From the NCBI RefSeq assembly GCF_007559435.1, contig NZ_VMBP01000007.1, forward strand, positions 62,001-126,000: DNA of 64,000 bases, in the 5' to 3' direction. The notes below the pieces were generated by a model. It saw only the letters and a program-made list of their open reading frames with translations, had not been told where the DNA came from and searched no databases. The DNA is from Ancylobacter moscoviensis. Its GTDB lineage: Bacteria; Pseudomonadota; Alphaproteobacteria; Rhizobiales; Xanthobacteraceae. This document shows positions 18,354-27,620 of this stretch, in pieces (position 1 is the first letter of the stretch; each line of letters opens with the position of its first letter). The translations under genes were made by a program, and so were the position numbers.

Positions 18354-18827
18354 ATGAACCGTATCAATTCCTCTCCCCGCAGCCGCTTCGGCATCCGTTT
18401 CTCGCTGCTCGCCCGCCACTGGCGACGGGCGCTGGAAGCCCGCCTCGCCGCCGCCGGCCTGTCGGACGCCACCTGGGTGCCTCTGGTCCACCTTCAGGAA
18501 ACTGGCGGGGGCATTACCCAGAAGGAACTCGCCGCACGGGTCGGCATCGACGGATCGAGCCTCGTGCGCCTGCTCGACATACTGTGCCGGCGGGGGCTCG
18601 TGGATCGGCGGGTGGACGAGGCGGACGGCCGGGCCCGGCGGATCCACCTCACGGCACTTGGCGAGGAGCGGGTGGCGGTGATCCGTCTGGAACTCGCCCG
18701 AGGCGAAGAGGAGATACTGGCCGGTATTTCCGACGCCGACATCGCGATGATGCTCGGGCATTTCGACCATATCGAGCAACGGCTCGCCGATCTGCAGGCG
18801 GCACGGCGCGAGGACGCGGCGGCATGA
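18354..18827 (+). CDS. MarR-family transcriptional regulator
   Basis: A 157-aa winged-helix regulator. The DNA-binding part shows ITQKELAARVGIDGSSLVRLLDILCRRGLV followed by the wing D-E-A-D-G-R-A-R, close to the typical MarR 'DxRDxR' loop. Its stop overlaps the start of the FUSC exporter (ATGA), so the two are co-translated, and a palindrome directly upstream suggests autoregulation. MarR proteins of this layout often sense aromatic acids and control an adjacent exporter. Confidence 0.88.
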   Translation: MNRINSSPRSRFGIRFSLLARHWRRALEARLAAAGLSDATWVPLVHLQETGGGITQKELAARVGIDGSSLVRLLDILCRRGLVDRRVDEADGRARRIHLTALGEERVAVIRLELARGEEEILAGISDADIAMMLGHFDHIEQRLADLQAARREDAAA

Positions 18828-19981
18828 GCGCCGAGAGCCGGCCCTCCGCCCGTCCCGCCGTCGCGCGGGTTCCGGCAGCCGGTCGTGCCGATGCGGCGCG
18901 CCATCTCCTGAGATCGCACCAGATCCGGGAAAGCCTTGCCCTGGCGCGGCAGGCCTCCCCGCGCAATGCCTTGCTGGCGGGGGTACAGGCGGCGCTCACC
19001 ATGGCGGTCGCGCTGCCGCTCGCCTATGTGTCGGCGTGGCCGCACATGGTCGGGTTCGCCTCGTTGGGAGCGCTGGTCGCTCTCTTCGGACGCTTCGCGC
19101 CGCCGGCTCGGCGCGGCCGCGTCGTGGCGCTGTGCGCGCTGTGCCAGTGCCTCGCGGTCCTGATCATGTCGACCGTCGTGTGGCTGGGAGCGCCCCTGCC
19201 GGTTCAACTGGCGCTGCTGGCGCTTCTGTGTGGCCTCTTCTTCCTGGCGACGGTCAGCTGGCAGTTCGGGCCGCCGGGCGCGCTGATCTTTGCGTTCGCG
19301 GCCGGGGCCTCCATGGGGCCCGTCGATGCCGGGTGGCAGATCGTGGAGCGCACCGCCGCGACGGCCCTGGTCGCGGGACTGGCCTGGCTCGTCTGCGCGT
19401 CGACGGAGATCGTCCGCCGGCAGGCGACGCCGGAGGCGCCGTTCCCGGTCGAGCCGGCGCGGCCGCTCGACCACCGCCTGATCGCCGCCACCCGCATCGC
19501 CATCGGCTCGGCGATAGCAGCCTTCGCGGCCGATGCCATGGGCGCGGCCCACCCGGCATGGGCGGCGATGGGCACGCTGGCGGTGATGCAGGGGAGCCAT
19601 CTTCACATCAGCATGAACCGCGCCCTTCAGCGCATGGGCGGGACGCTGATCGGCGCCGCGCTGGTCTGGCTCATCATGCTCCAGGCGCCGTCCGTGTGGA
19701 CGGTGATCGCTCTGCTGGTCGTCCTCCAGATCGTGACGGAGATGGTGATCGGCACGAACTATGCGTTCGGGCAGATCACGGTGACGCCCATGGCGCTGCT
19801 GATGAGCTATCTTGCCTCCCCCTCCGCGGACGGCGCCGGCATGGCGTCGGAGCGCGTTCTCGATACGCTGATCGGCATCAGCATCGGGATCGTTCTCGCG
19901 GTCCTGTGCTCGACGCTGGATGACCGGGTGCATCTGGCCCACCATCACGCGGCGCGGGCCCGGCGGCCGGAGGAGGGCTGA
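18824..19981 (+). CDS. FUSC-family (fusaric acid resistance/aromatic acid exporter) membrane protein
   Basis: A 385-aa inner-membrane protein with two blocks of five to six helices separated by a short cytoplasmic linker around residue 200, as in short FUSC-family members. The second block carries HPAWAAMGTLAVMQ and ALQRMGGTLIGAALV, hallmark segments of the family. These proteins are associated with export of aromatic acids or fusaric acid. Translation is coupled to the marR gene. Its 3' end overlaps the convergent MFS gene by 104 bases, which is unusual. Confidence 0.85.
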   Translation: MSAESRPSARPAVARVPAAGRADAARHLLRSHQIRESLALARQASPRNALLAGVQAALTMAVALPLAYVSAWPHMVGFASLGALVALFGRFAPPARRGRVVALCALCQCLAVLIMSTVVWLGAPLPVQLALLALLCGLFFLATVSWQFGPPGALIFAFAAGASMGPVDAGWQIVERTAATALVAGLAWLVCASTEIVRRQATPEAPFPVEPARPLDHRLIAATRIAIGSAIAAFAADAMGAAHPAWAAMGTLAVMQGSHLHISMNRALQRMGGTLIGAALVWLIMLQAPSVWTVIALLVVLQIVTEMVIGTNYAFGQITVTPMALLMSYLASPSADGAGMASERVLDTLIGISIGIVLAVLCSTLDDRVHLAHHHAARARRPEEG

Positions 19982-21176
19982 ACCCTGCCGGACGAGGTGT
20001 CGTGTCGGCCGGAAAACCCTGCCGCGCAGCCCAGGCAACGATGAAGCTCGGCACCAGAAGGCAGAGCAGGGCCGGGGAGAACACCTGTACACCGATCTTC
20101 TCCAGCAGCAGCCCACCGATGATCCCGCCGCCCGCAATGGCCGTGTTCCAGGCGGTGACCAGCATGGACTGGGCGACATCGGCTGCATTGCCGGCGGTCT
20201 TGGCCAGCGCGGTCTGGAACAGCGTCGCGGCGCCGCCGAAGGCGAGGCCCCACACGCCGGTCGCCACGTAGATCGCTGCGGGAGCATCGGCCCGGATGCC
20301 CAGCGTCAGCGCCGACAGGACGAACAGTGCGATGCTGGCGAGCGTCAGGCTTCGCAGGCGATGGTCGACCAGGACGCCGACGATCCAGATGCCGATGACC
20401 GAGGTCGCGCCGAAGATCAGCAGCACGAGGTCGGTTCGTTCCGCCATGCGCGCGGCGGCGAGGAAGGGAGCGATGTAGGTGTAGAGGATGTTGTGGCCGA
20501 GAACGAAGGCGAGGGTGACGAACAGCACCGGCCGTACGCCCGCCATGCCGAACACCGCGCCCAGCGAGTGGCGCTGGCCCGCCGCCTGGCCGGGAAAATC
20601 GGGCACTTTCGCCAGCACCCATATGACGAGGAGCAGCGTCAGCCCGCTCATCAGGCCGAAGCAAGCCCGCCAGCCGATCGCCGTGCCGAGGAAGGTTCCG
20701 GCGGGGACGCCGAGCGAAAGCGCCAGCGGCGTGCCGACCATGGCGACGGCGATGGCGCGGCCCTTCAGATGACCCGGCACCATCCGGGCGGCGTAGCCGG
20801 CGAGCAGAGCCCAGAGCAGGCCGGCCGAGACCCCGGCAATGAAGCGTGCGAGCATCGTCAGAACGTAATCGGCGGAGAGCGCGGTCACGGTGTTGGCCAC
20901 CGCGAAACCACCGATGGCGACCAGCAGCAGCGGTCGGCGGCGCATGCCCTGCGTCGCGGCGGTCCGGGGGATCGCGGCGACCAGCGATCCCCCGGCATAG
21001 ATGGTGACGAGTTGCCCCGCGAGCGCCTCGGAAACCGCAAGGCCCGCCCCGATCTGCGGCAGGAGGCCGGCCGGCAGGGCCTCCGTGAGGATGGTGATGA
21101 AACCGGCGGTGGCGAGCGCCAGAAGGCCGGCGAGCGGGAAGCGGCGGATTTCCGCGGCGGTGGCGGCCCCGTTCAT
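19878..21176 (-). CDS. MFS transporter (arabinose-efflux/YdhP-like permease)
   Basis: A drug/sugar-efflux-type major facilitator of 432 aa with 12 predicted helices. Family traits include FITILTEALPAGLLPQI in helix 1, GMRRRPLLLVAIGGFAVAN in the loop 2-3 region, and RFIAGVSAGLLWALLAGYAARM in helices 4-5. After helix 12 (LLCLLVPSFIVAWAARQG) the protein continues for about 40 Pro/Gly/Arg-rich residues encoded opposite the end of the FUSC gene; this tail looks non-native. The start overlaps the stop of the small monooxygenase gene, and both probably form an operon controlled by the divergent LysR protein. Confidence 0.88.
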   Translation of the reverse strand: MNGAATAAEIRRFPLAGLLALATAGFITILTEALPAGLLPQIGAGLAVSEALAGQLVTIYAGGSLVAAIPRTAATQGMRRRPLLLVAIGGFAVANTVTALSADYVLTMLARFIAGVSAGLLWALLAGYAARMVPGHLKGRAIAVAMVGTPLALSLGVPAGTFLGTAIGWRACFGLMSGLTLLLVIWVLAKVPDFPGQAAGQRHSLGAVFGMAGVRPVLFVTLAFVLGHNILYTYIAPFLAAARMAERTDLVLLIFGATSVIGIWIVGVLVDHRLRSLTLASIALFVLSALTLGIRADAPAAIYVATGVWGLAFGGAATLFQTALAKTAGNAADVAQSMLVTAWNTAIAGGGIIGGLLLEKIGVQVFSPALLCLLVPSFIVAWAARQGFPADTTPRPAGFSPPPAAGPAPRDGGPDAPGHPASSTGPRERSRC

Positions 21177-21523
21177 CCCGCGGCCTTCGGCAGCACGAGA
21201 TCATCCACTGCATAGGTGTGGAACTCGCTGGTGGAGACGGCATCGAGCCGGCGAAATTTCTCGAGGAACACCGGATCGGAGAAGAACCGCTCCACGTCGC
21301 CGGCATCCGAGATCGCCTCGATGTTGACGACGGTCCGGCCGTCCGTGCTCCGGGCAAGGCTGCTCCACAGGAAGCCGGGTTTTCGCTCTGCGACGTAGTG
21401 CACGACATCCTGAATGAGCCGGAACGCCTCGCCCTGCTTGCCGGGATGGGCGTGGATCACATTGACGATGAAGGTCGTCGGCGCGGGGTGCGCCGAGAAG
21501 GCGGCGGGCGAGGTTCCGGTCAT
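21173..21523 (-). CDS. putative quinol monooxygenase / ABM-domain protein
   Basis: A 116-aa protein of the antibiotic-biosynthesis-monooxygenase (ABM, dimeric ferredoxin-like) type: FIVNVIHAHPGKQGEAFRLI opens the domain, then FLWSSLARSTDGRTVVNIE and a C-terminal helix with FRRLDAVSTSEFH. YgiN-type members oxidise quinols or aromatic phenols without a cofactor. ATG 21523 follows GGAG at a good distance; the upstream frame to 21781 overlaps the lysR gene and is not used. Gene order (monooxygenase, then MFS exporter) suggests detoxification of an aromatic compound. Confidence 0.75.
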   Translation of the reverse strand: MTGTSPAAFSAHPAPTTFIVNVIHAHPGKQGEAFRLIQDVVHYVAERKPGFLWSSLARSTDGRTVVNIEAISDAGDVERFFSDPVFLEKFRRLDAVSTSEFHTYAVDDLVLPKAAG

Positions 21524-21579
21524 GGCAGGCTCCGTGGTGAATGGTGCGACCAGCGGTAGCCGAGCGTCAGAAAGGGAAA

Positions 21580-21593
21580 AATAGGCGTCTATT
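21580..21593. promoter_or_regulatory. LysR-type box candidate, AATAG-GCGT-CTATT
   Basis: A perfect interrupted palindrome in the 108-base gap between the monooxygenase gene and the divergent lysR gene. A second imperfect symmetry, TTCC-N9-GGAA (21592-21608), overlaps it. The location fits binding by the adjacent LysR regulator. Confidence 0.4.
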
Positions 21594-21631
21594 CCTATGA
21601 CTACGGAAAAAGATTCCGCTATCGAGTATCC

Positions 21632-22525
21632 ATGGACCAGTTCGCCGCCCTCAGCGCCTTCGTGCAGTCCGCCGAGACCGGCAGCTTCGTCGCCGCCGGG
21701 CGGCAATTGGGTCTTTCGGCCTCGGCGGTGGGCAAGGCGGTGGCCCGGCTGGAACAGCGGCTGGATGTGCGCCTGTTCCACCGCAACACCCGCAACATGA
21801 CGCTGACGGAAGAGGGCCGGCTCTTCCTCGAACGATGCCGGCGCATCTTCGACGAGGTCGAGGCGGCCGAGGCCGAGCTCGCCCAGGCGAGCCGGACGCC
21901 GAGGGGACGGCTGCGCGTCAGCCTCCCGCTGGTAGGCATGCTGCTCACACCCGTCCTTGCCGGCTTCATGCGTGCCTATCCCGAGGTGCAGTTCGACCTC
22001 GACTTCACCGACCGCCTCGTCGATGTGGTGGAGGAAGGCTTCGACGCGGTGATCCGTACCGGCCGGCCGTCCGACAGCCGGTTGATGAGCCGTAACATTG
22101 GCCGGTTCCGGCTGCGGATCGTGGCGGCGCCCGCCTATCTGGAGCGCTGCGGGATTCCCGCGACCCTACAGGATCTGGCGCGCCACCGGTGTCTCCATCA
22201 GCGTTCGCCGACAACCGGCAAGTTGCGCCCCTGGCCTTTCGCCCGATCCGGGGCGGCGGAGAAGATCGACCTGCCGGAGGCGATGAGCGCGACGGCGATC
22301 GATCCGCTGATCCGACTGGCCGTCGAGGGGCTGGGGATCGCTTGCCTGCCGCCTTTCGCGGTCCGCGACGAGATCGCCGACGGGCGTCTCGTCTCGCTGC
22401 TCGAAGATCACGTGGTGGAAGCGGACCAGTTCAGCGTGCTCTGGCCCGCCGGCCGTCAGCTGACGCCGAAGGTCCGCGCCTTTGTGGACTTCATGGCGGA
22501 GAATCTGTTCCGCGCCGGAGCCTGA
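21632..22525 (+). CDS. LysR-family transcriptional regulator
   Basis: A 297-aa LysR protein of normal length. Residues 1-60 form the winged helix (FVAAGRQLGLSASAVGKAVA, then RLEQRLDVRLFHRNTRNMTL), followed by the linker helix and a periplasmic-binding-protein-like effector domain. It belongs to the large DsdC/CrgA-like subgroup in which the effector domain opens GRLRVSLPLVGM. It diverges from the ABM/MFS pair and most likely controls it. The effector is unknown. Confidence 0.9.
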   Translation: MDQFAALSAFVQSAETGSFVAAGRQLGLSASAVGKAVARLEQRLDVRLFHRNTRNMTLTEEGRLFLERCRRIFDEVEAAEAELAQASRTPRGRLRVSLPLVGMLLTPVLAGFMRAYPEVQFDLDFTDRLVDVVEEGFDAVIRTGRPSDSRLMSRNIGRFRLRIVAAPAYLERCGIPATLQDLARHRCLHQRSPTTGKLRPWPFARSGAAEKIDLPEAMSATAIDPLIRLAVEGLGIACLPPFAVRDEIADGRLVSLLEDHVVEADQFSVLWPAGRQLTPKVRAFVDFMAENLFRAGA

Positions 22526-22653
22526 AAACTTCCGGCTCTGCCCGTTGCAATCGTGAAGTCCCGGCGTCGTGTCGGCCGGAACAGGCAACGGCGGCGAACG
22601 TTGTCCTCCGGCCTCAAAACCAAGATCAGGCCGAGCAGCCGGGAGGAAGCGAC

Positions 22654-22911
22654 ATGCAAGCGGTCCGGGAGATGCTGTTGGACGTCGACGTCGAGCTGGA
22701 GGAGTACGCCTTCATCATTTCGCAGGCGCGCAATCCGGCACTCACCCCGGAGGATCGCCTCAAGCTCGTCGAGGCCGGCGTGGAAGCATGGAAGCGTCTC
22801 GAAGCGGCACACCGGCAGCTGGAGCAGCACACCTGCGAGGTTCCTACCCGGCCGGCCGCGCGGCGCGTCCGGCACGCGCGTCCGGCCATGCCGGTGCGCA
22901 TCAGCGGCTGA
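22654..22911 (+). CDS. conserved-looking small hypothetical protein
   Basis: An 85-aa soluble, acidic helical protein preceded by an excellent ribosome binding site (GGGAGGAAGC, then ATG). It starts MQAVREMLLDVDVELEEYAF and ends with an Arg/Pro-rich tail. Helical periodicity through residues 5-65 suggests a coiled or helical hairpin. I do not recognise the family. It stands alone between lysR and the RND operon, and there is no signal peptide or membrane segment. Confidence 0.6.
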   Translation: MQAVREMLLDVDVELEEYAFIISQARNPALTPEDRLKLVEAGVEAWKRLEAAHRQLEQHTCEVPTRPAARRVRHARPAMPVRISG

Positions 22912-23168
22912 AACTCATACCTCGTTCCGGAACCCGGCCTTTTCCCTCGGCAGGAACGGCTTTCTTAGCCCGTCACCGCTTTCGGAACGGATGCGCGCCG
23001 GTGACGACGGCCGCCGGAGCGTCGGGCACCCCATTCAACATGAGTTCCGTTCGGGCTTCTCCTTGGCGAGGTCCGCGACCGGCTGCCCGGCAGCCAGATG
23101 AAGCAGCACGGGTCGCGAGGTCGGCCACGAACCACTGGCCGCTTTTGCCGCCATTCGCCAAGCCCATT

Positions 23169-23191
23169 TACATACATACTGTTTGTATGTT
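23169..23191. promoter_or_regulatory. AcrR/TtgR-type operator upstream of the RND efflux genes
   Basis: ACATACA (23170-23176) and TGTATGT (23184-23190) are perfect 7-base arms around a 7-base spacer, very like the known E. coli AcrR site TACATACA-N8-TGTATGTA. The matching TetR-family gene lies at the far end of the pump operon (27621). The rest of the 22912-23237 gap shows nothing else I can support. An in-frame ATG at 23187 falls inside this site and is therefore unlikely to be the start of the adaptor. Confidence 0.75.
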
Positions 23192-23237
23192 AATTGGCGC
23201 GTCTGTCGTGGCACGTGTACCCTCCGCGAGACATCTC

Positions 23238-24413
23238 ATGATCCCGTTCTCTCTCCGGCACATCTTCGCTCTGTCGTTTGCGGCAACCTTTGCGCTGCCT
23301 TTCGAGGCCGGAGCCCAGGAAATGCCTCCGTCCGCCGTGGGAGTGATCACCGTCGCCTCGGAGCCCATCGCCATCACCAACGAGCTGCCGGGCCGCATCG
23401 CGCCGACGCGGATCGCGGAAGTGCTGCCGCGGGTTTCGGGGATCGTCGTCGAGCGGGTCTTCGTGCAGGGCACGATGGTGCGCGAGGGAGACGTGCTCTA
23501 CCGCATCGATCCCGCGCCGTTCGAGGTGAAGGTGGCCAGTGCCAAGGCGACGCTGCAGCGGGCCAAGGCCTCGCAGCTTCAGGCCCGCCAGCAGAACGAC
23601 CGCCAGCAGGAGCTGCGCACGCGCGGCGTCAGCAGCGCCCAGCAGGTCGACAATTCCGTTGCGGCGCTGGCTCAGGCGGATGCGGACGTCGCCGCGGCCG
23701 AAGCCGGGCTCGCCGAGGCGCAGCTCAACCTGCAATACGCCAACGTCACCGCCCCGATCAGCGGGCGCATCGGTCGTGCCACCATCACCGAGGGCGCGCT
23801 GGTCGGGTCGACCTCCGGCACGCTGGCGACCATCCAGCAGCTCGATCCCGTCTATGCCGACTTCACCCAGTCGGCGACGGAGCTCATTCGCCTGCGCCGT
23901 GCGCTGAAGGAGGGCACTCTCGAAGAGGTGGAGCCGGACCAGACGCCGGTGCACCTGATCCTTGAGGATGGCAGCCGCTATCCCCGCCCGGGACGGCTGC
24001 TGTTCTCCGAGGCGATGGTCGATGCCTCCACCGGGCAGATCACGCTGCGCGGCGAATTCCCGAACCCCGACGGCGACCTGCTGCCGGGCATGTATGTGCG
24101 CGTCGAGATCGAGCAGGGCCTGCAGAAGGACGCGCTCGCCGTTCCTGTGCAGGCGGTGCAGCGCGACACCGCCGGCCAGGCGCAGCTCTACATCGTCAGG
24201 CCGGACGACACGCTGGAGTTGCGCGGCGTGACGGCGGGCCGGATCGTCGGCGACCGCTGGGTGATCGAGCGTGGGCTGAAGCCCGGCGACCGGGTGGTCG
24301 TGGACGGTTTCCAGAAGATCGGCGTCGGCGCGAAGGTCACGGCGCAGGACTGGAAGCCGGGATGGCACCACGACGCCCGTGCCGAGGGCGGCGAGAAGAA
24401 CGTGGCGAACTGA
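23238..24413 (+). CDS. RND efflux periplasmic adaptor (AcrA/MexA-like)
   Basis: The membrane-fusion subunit of a tripartite multidrug pump, 391 aa. A signal sequence (MIPFSLRHIFALSFAATFAL, cleaved near AGA-QEM) has no lipobox cysteine, unlike AcrA. Then come the lipoyl half-motif GRIAPTRIAEVLPRVSGIVV, a short alpha-hairpin (ASQLQARQQNDRQQELRTRG), and the beta-barrel segment YADFTQSATELIRLR typical of the HAE1 adaptor group. It lies 10 bases before the pump gene. The ATG at 23238 is preferred over 23187, which sits within the operator. Confidence 0.92.
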   Translation: MIPFSLRHIFALSFAATFALPFEAGAQEMPPSAVGVITVASEPIAITNELPGRIAPTRIAEVLPRVSGIVVERVFVQGTMVREGDVLYRIDPAPFEVKVASAKATLQRAKASQLQARQQNDRQQELRTRGVSSAQQVDNSVAALAQADADVAAAEAGLAEAQLNLQYANVTAPISGRIGRATITEGALVGSTSGTLATIQQLDPVYADFTQSATELIRLRRALKEGTLEEVEPDQTPVHLILEDGSRYPRPGRLLFSEAMVDASTGQITLRGEFPNPDGDLLPGMYVRVEIEQGLQKDALAVPVQAVQRDTAGQAQLYIVRPDDTLELRGVTAGRIVGDRWVIERGLKPGDRVVVDGFQKIGVGAKVTAQDWKPGWHHDARAEGGEKNVAN

Positions 24414-24423
24414 GGCGGAAACC

Positions 24424-27400
24424 ATGCCGAGCTTTTTCATCGACCGGCCGGTCTTTGCCTGGGTCGTCGCGATCTTCATCGCGCTCGCCGGCGTCATTGC
24501 CCTGCCGATGCTGCCGATCTCGCAATATCCGAACGTGGCGCCGCCACAGATCACCGTCTCCACGGTGTACCCCGGCGCCTCACCGGAGACGATCTACCAG
24601 AGCGTGACCCGCCTGATCGAGGAGGAGCTGAACGGCACCACTGGCCTGCTCTATTTCGAATCCACCTCGGATACGTCCGGGCGGGTCGAGATCAACATCA
24701 CCTTCCAGCCGGGCACGGATTCCCAGCAGGCCGCGGTCGACGTGCAGAACCGCATCCGGCGCGTGGAATCGCGCCTGCCGCAGTCGGTCATCCAGCAGGG
24801 CGTGCAGGTGGAGGAGGCCGGGTCCGGCTTCCTCATGGTGGTCGCCATCACCTCCACGGACGGAGCCGTCGACGCCATCGGCCTCGGCGACTATGCGAGC
24901 CGCAACGTGCTGAGCGAGATCCGCCGCATCGACGGCGTCGGCCGGGCGCAGCTCTTCTCGACCGAACGCTCGATGCGCATCTGGATCGATCCCGACCGCA
25001 TGGTCGGCCTCAACCTGACCACGGCCGACATCACCAATGCGATCTCCGCGCAGAACGCGCAGGTCGCGGCGGGGCGCATCGGCGCGCAGCCCAATCCGAT
25101 CAACCAGCAGATTTCCGCGACCGTGCTGGTCAAGGGCCAGCTCACCTCGCCGGACGAGTTCGGCTCCATCGTGCTGCGCGCCAATCCGGACGGCTCGACC
25201 GTCCGGCTGCGCGACGTGGCGCGGGTGGAGGTCGGCGGGCAGGACTACAATTTCTCCACCCGGCTGAACGGCAAGCCGGTCGCCGCCATCGGCGTCCAGC
25301 TCACCCCGACCGGCAACGCGCTGGCGACATCGCAGGCGGTGCGCGCGCGCCTGGACGAGCTCTCGCGCTTCTTCCCCACCGGCATCGAATATGTCGTGCC
25401 CTATGACACCACCCCGTTCGTCGAAGCCTCGATCGAGAAGGTGCTGCACACACTGCTGGAGGCGGTGGGGCTGGTGTTCCTGGTGATGTTCCTGTTCCTC
25501 CAGAACATCCGCTACACCGTCATCCCGACGCTGGTGGTGCCCGTCGCGCTGCTCGGCACCTGCGCGGTCATGCTGGCGACGGGCTTCTCCATCAACGTGC
25601 TGACCATGTTCGCCATGGTGCTGGCCATCGGTATCCTCGTCGACGACGCCATCGTCGTGGTCGAGAATGTCGAGCGCATCATGGTCGAGGAGGGACTGCC
25701 GCCGAAGGAGGCGACGCGCAAGGCGATGAAGCAGATCACCGGCGCGGTGATCGGCATCACCCTCGTGCTGACCGCGGTGTTCGTGCCGATGGCCTTCTTC
25801 CCCGGCGCGGTGGGCGTGATCTACCGCCAGTTCAGCCTGACCATGGTCACCTCGATCCTGTTCTCGGCGCTGCTCGCCCTCTCGCTCACGCCCGCCCTGT
25901 GCGCCAGCTTCCTCAAGCCGATCCCCAAGGGGCATCACGCCGAGCGCAAGGGCTTCTTCGGCTGGTTCAACCGCGGGTTCGACCGGACCTCGCGCGGCTA
26001 CAGCGGCTCGGTGGGCTGGCTGCTGAAGCGCGCCGGCCGGGTGATGGCGATCTATCTCGTGATCGTGGTGGCGCTCGGCTACATGTTCGTGCGCCTGCCC
26101 TCCGCCTTCCTGCCGAACGAGGACCAGGGCTACGTGCTGGTGAACGTGCAGACGCCCGCGGAGGCGAGCGCCAACCGCACCTTCGAGGTCATCCAGGAAA
26201 TGGAGAAGACCTTCGCCGGCGAGAAGGGCGTGGCCGAAGTGGTCGCGATCAGCGGCTACAGCTTCAACGGCGTCGGCGACAACGCCGCCCTCGCCTTCGT
26301 CACGCTGAAGGACTGGAGCGAGCGCGACGCGAGCGATTCCGCCACCTCGATCTCCGGGCGCGCGACCATGGCGCTCGCCTCGCTGCGTGATGCCATCGTC
26401 TTCGCCCTGTCGCCGCCGCCGATCCAGGGGCTCGGCAACTCCAACGGCTTCTCCTTCCGCCTGCAGGACCGCGGCGGTCTCGGCACGGCCGCGCTGGCGG
26501 CGGCCGAGGCGCAGTTCCTCGCCGAGGCGGCAAAGAGCCCGATCCTCGTCGGCGTCAATGTGGAAGGCATGCCGAACGCGGCGCAGGTCAATCTCGTGAT
26601 CGACCGCGAGAAGGCCAACACCTTCGGCGTCACCTTCGCCGACATCAACGCCACCATCACCACCGCGCTCGGCTCGTCCTACATCAACGACTTCCCCAAT
26701 TCCGGACGCATGCAGCGCGTCACCGTGCAGGCGGACCAGGCGCGGCGCATGCAGACGCAGGACCTGCTCAAGCTCAATGTGCGCAACGTGAATGGCGGCA
26801 TGGTGCCCCTGTCGTCCTTCGCCCATGTGGAATGGACGCGCGGCTCCTCGCAGGCGGTGGGCTACAACGGCTATCCGTCGGTGCGCTTCAGCGGGCAGGC
26901 GGCGCCGGGCTATTCCTCCGGCGACGCCATCTCCGAGGTCGAGCGCATCGCCGGCCTGCTGCCGGACGGCTTCGGCTATGAATGGAGCGGCCAGTCGCTG
27001 CAGGAGATCCAGTCCGGCTCGCAGGTGCCGATGCTGCTCGCTTTGTCCTGCGTGCTGGTCTTCCTGTGCCTCGCGGCGCTCTACGAGAGCTGGTCCATCC
27101 CCATCGCGGTGATGCTGGTGATCCCGCTCGGCGTCATCGGCTCCGTCCTCGCGGTGATGCTGCGCGACATGCCGAACGACGTCTATTTCAAGGTCGGCCT
27201 GATCACCATCATCGGGTTGTCGGCCAAGAACGCAATCCTGATCATCGAGTTCGCCAAGGATCTGCGCGCCCAGGGCAAGCCGCTGCTGGAGGCGACCATC
27301 GAGGCCGCCCATCTGCGGTTCCGGCCGATCGTCATGACGTCGCTGGCCTTCACGCTCGGCGTGGTGCCGCTTGCCATCGCCGCCGGCGCCAGCGCCGCCA

Positions 27401-27591
27401 GCCAGCAGGCCATCGGCACGGGCGTCATGGGCGGCATGATCTCGGCCACCGTGCTCGCGGTGTTCTTCGTGCCGGTCTTCTTCGTCTTCGTCATCCGCCT
27501 GTTCGAAAGGCTCGGCCGCAAGAGCGAAAAGACCGCGTCGAACCCCACCGGGGAAGGGGATCCGCTTGAGGAGCGCGCCTCCACCCACTAG
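24424..27591 (+). CDS. RND multidrug efflux transporter (AcrB/MexB-like, HAE1)
   Basis: The proton-driven pump, 1055 aa, full AcrB length. The N-terminus MPSFFIDRPVFAWVVAIFI is canonical, as are FPNEDQGY-type (LPNEDQGYVLVNVQTPAEAS) sequence in the C-terminal half and GLSAKNAILIIEFAKDLR in helix 11. Helix 4 keeps the proton-relay pair in AIGILVDDAIVVVENVERIM (adjacent Asp-Asp), and the helix-10 lysine lies in GLSAKNA. Large periplasmic loops follow helices 1 and 7. No outer-membrane TolC-type gene is in the window, so the channel must be encoded elsewhere. Confidence 0.95.
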   Translation: MPSFFIDRPVFAWVVAIFIALAGVIALPMLPISQYPNVAPPQITVSTVYPGASPETIYQSVTRLIEEELNGTTGLLYFESTSDTSGRVEINITFQPGTDSQQAAVDVQNRIRRVESRLPQSVIQQGVQVEEAGSGFLMVVAITSTDGAVDAIGLGDYASRNVLSEIRRIDGVGRAQLFSTERSMRIWIDPDRMVGLNLTTADITNAISAQNAQVAAGRIGAQPNPINQQISATVLVKGQLTSPDEFGSIVLRANPDGSTVRLRDVARVEVGGQDYNFSTRLNGKPVAAIGVQLTPTGNALATSQAVRARLDELSRFFPTGIEYVVPYDTTPFVEASIEKVLHTLLEAVGLVFLVMFLFLQNIRYTVIPTLVVPVALLGTCAVMLATGFSINVLTMFAMVLAIGILVDDAIVVVENVERIMVEEGLPPKEATRKAMKQITGAVIGITLVLTAVFVPMAFFPGAVGVIYRQFSLTMVTSILFSALLALSLTPALCASFLKPIPKGHHAERKGFFGWFNRGFDRTSRGYSGSVGWLLKRAGRVMAIYLVIVVALGYMFVRLPSAFLPNEDQGYVLVNVQTPAEASANRTFEVIQEMEKTFAGEKGVAEVVAISGYSFNGVGDNAALAFVTLKDWSERDASDSATSISGRATMALASLRDAIVFALSPPPIQGLGNSNGFSFRLQDRGGLGTAALAAAEAQFLAEAAKSPILVGVNVEGMPNAAQVNLVIDREKANTFGVTFADINATITTALGSSYINDFPNSGRMQRVTVQADQARRMQTQDLLKLNVRNVNGGMVPLSSFAHVEWTRGSSQAVGYNGYPSVRFSGQAAPGYSSGDAISEVERIAGLLPDGFGYEWSGQSLQEIQSGSQVPMLLALSCVLVFLCLAALYESWSIPIAVMLVIPLGVIGSVLAVMLRDMPNDVYFKVGLITIIGLSAKNAILIIEFAKDLRAQGKPLLEATIEAAHLRFRPIVMTSLAFTLGVVPLAIAAGASAASQQAIGTGVMGGMISATVLAVFFVPVFFVFVIRLFERLGRKSEKTASNPTGEGDPLEERASTH

Positions 27592-27620
27592 AGGGGAAAC
27601 GGGGACGGGAGAAGGCTGCC

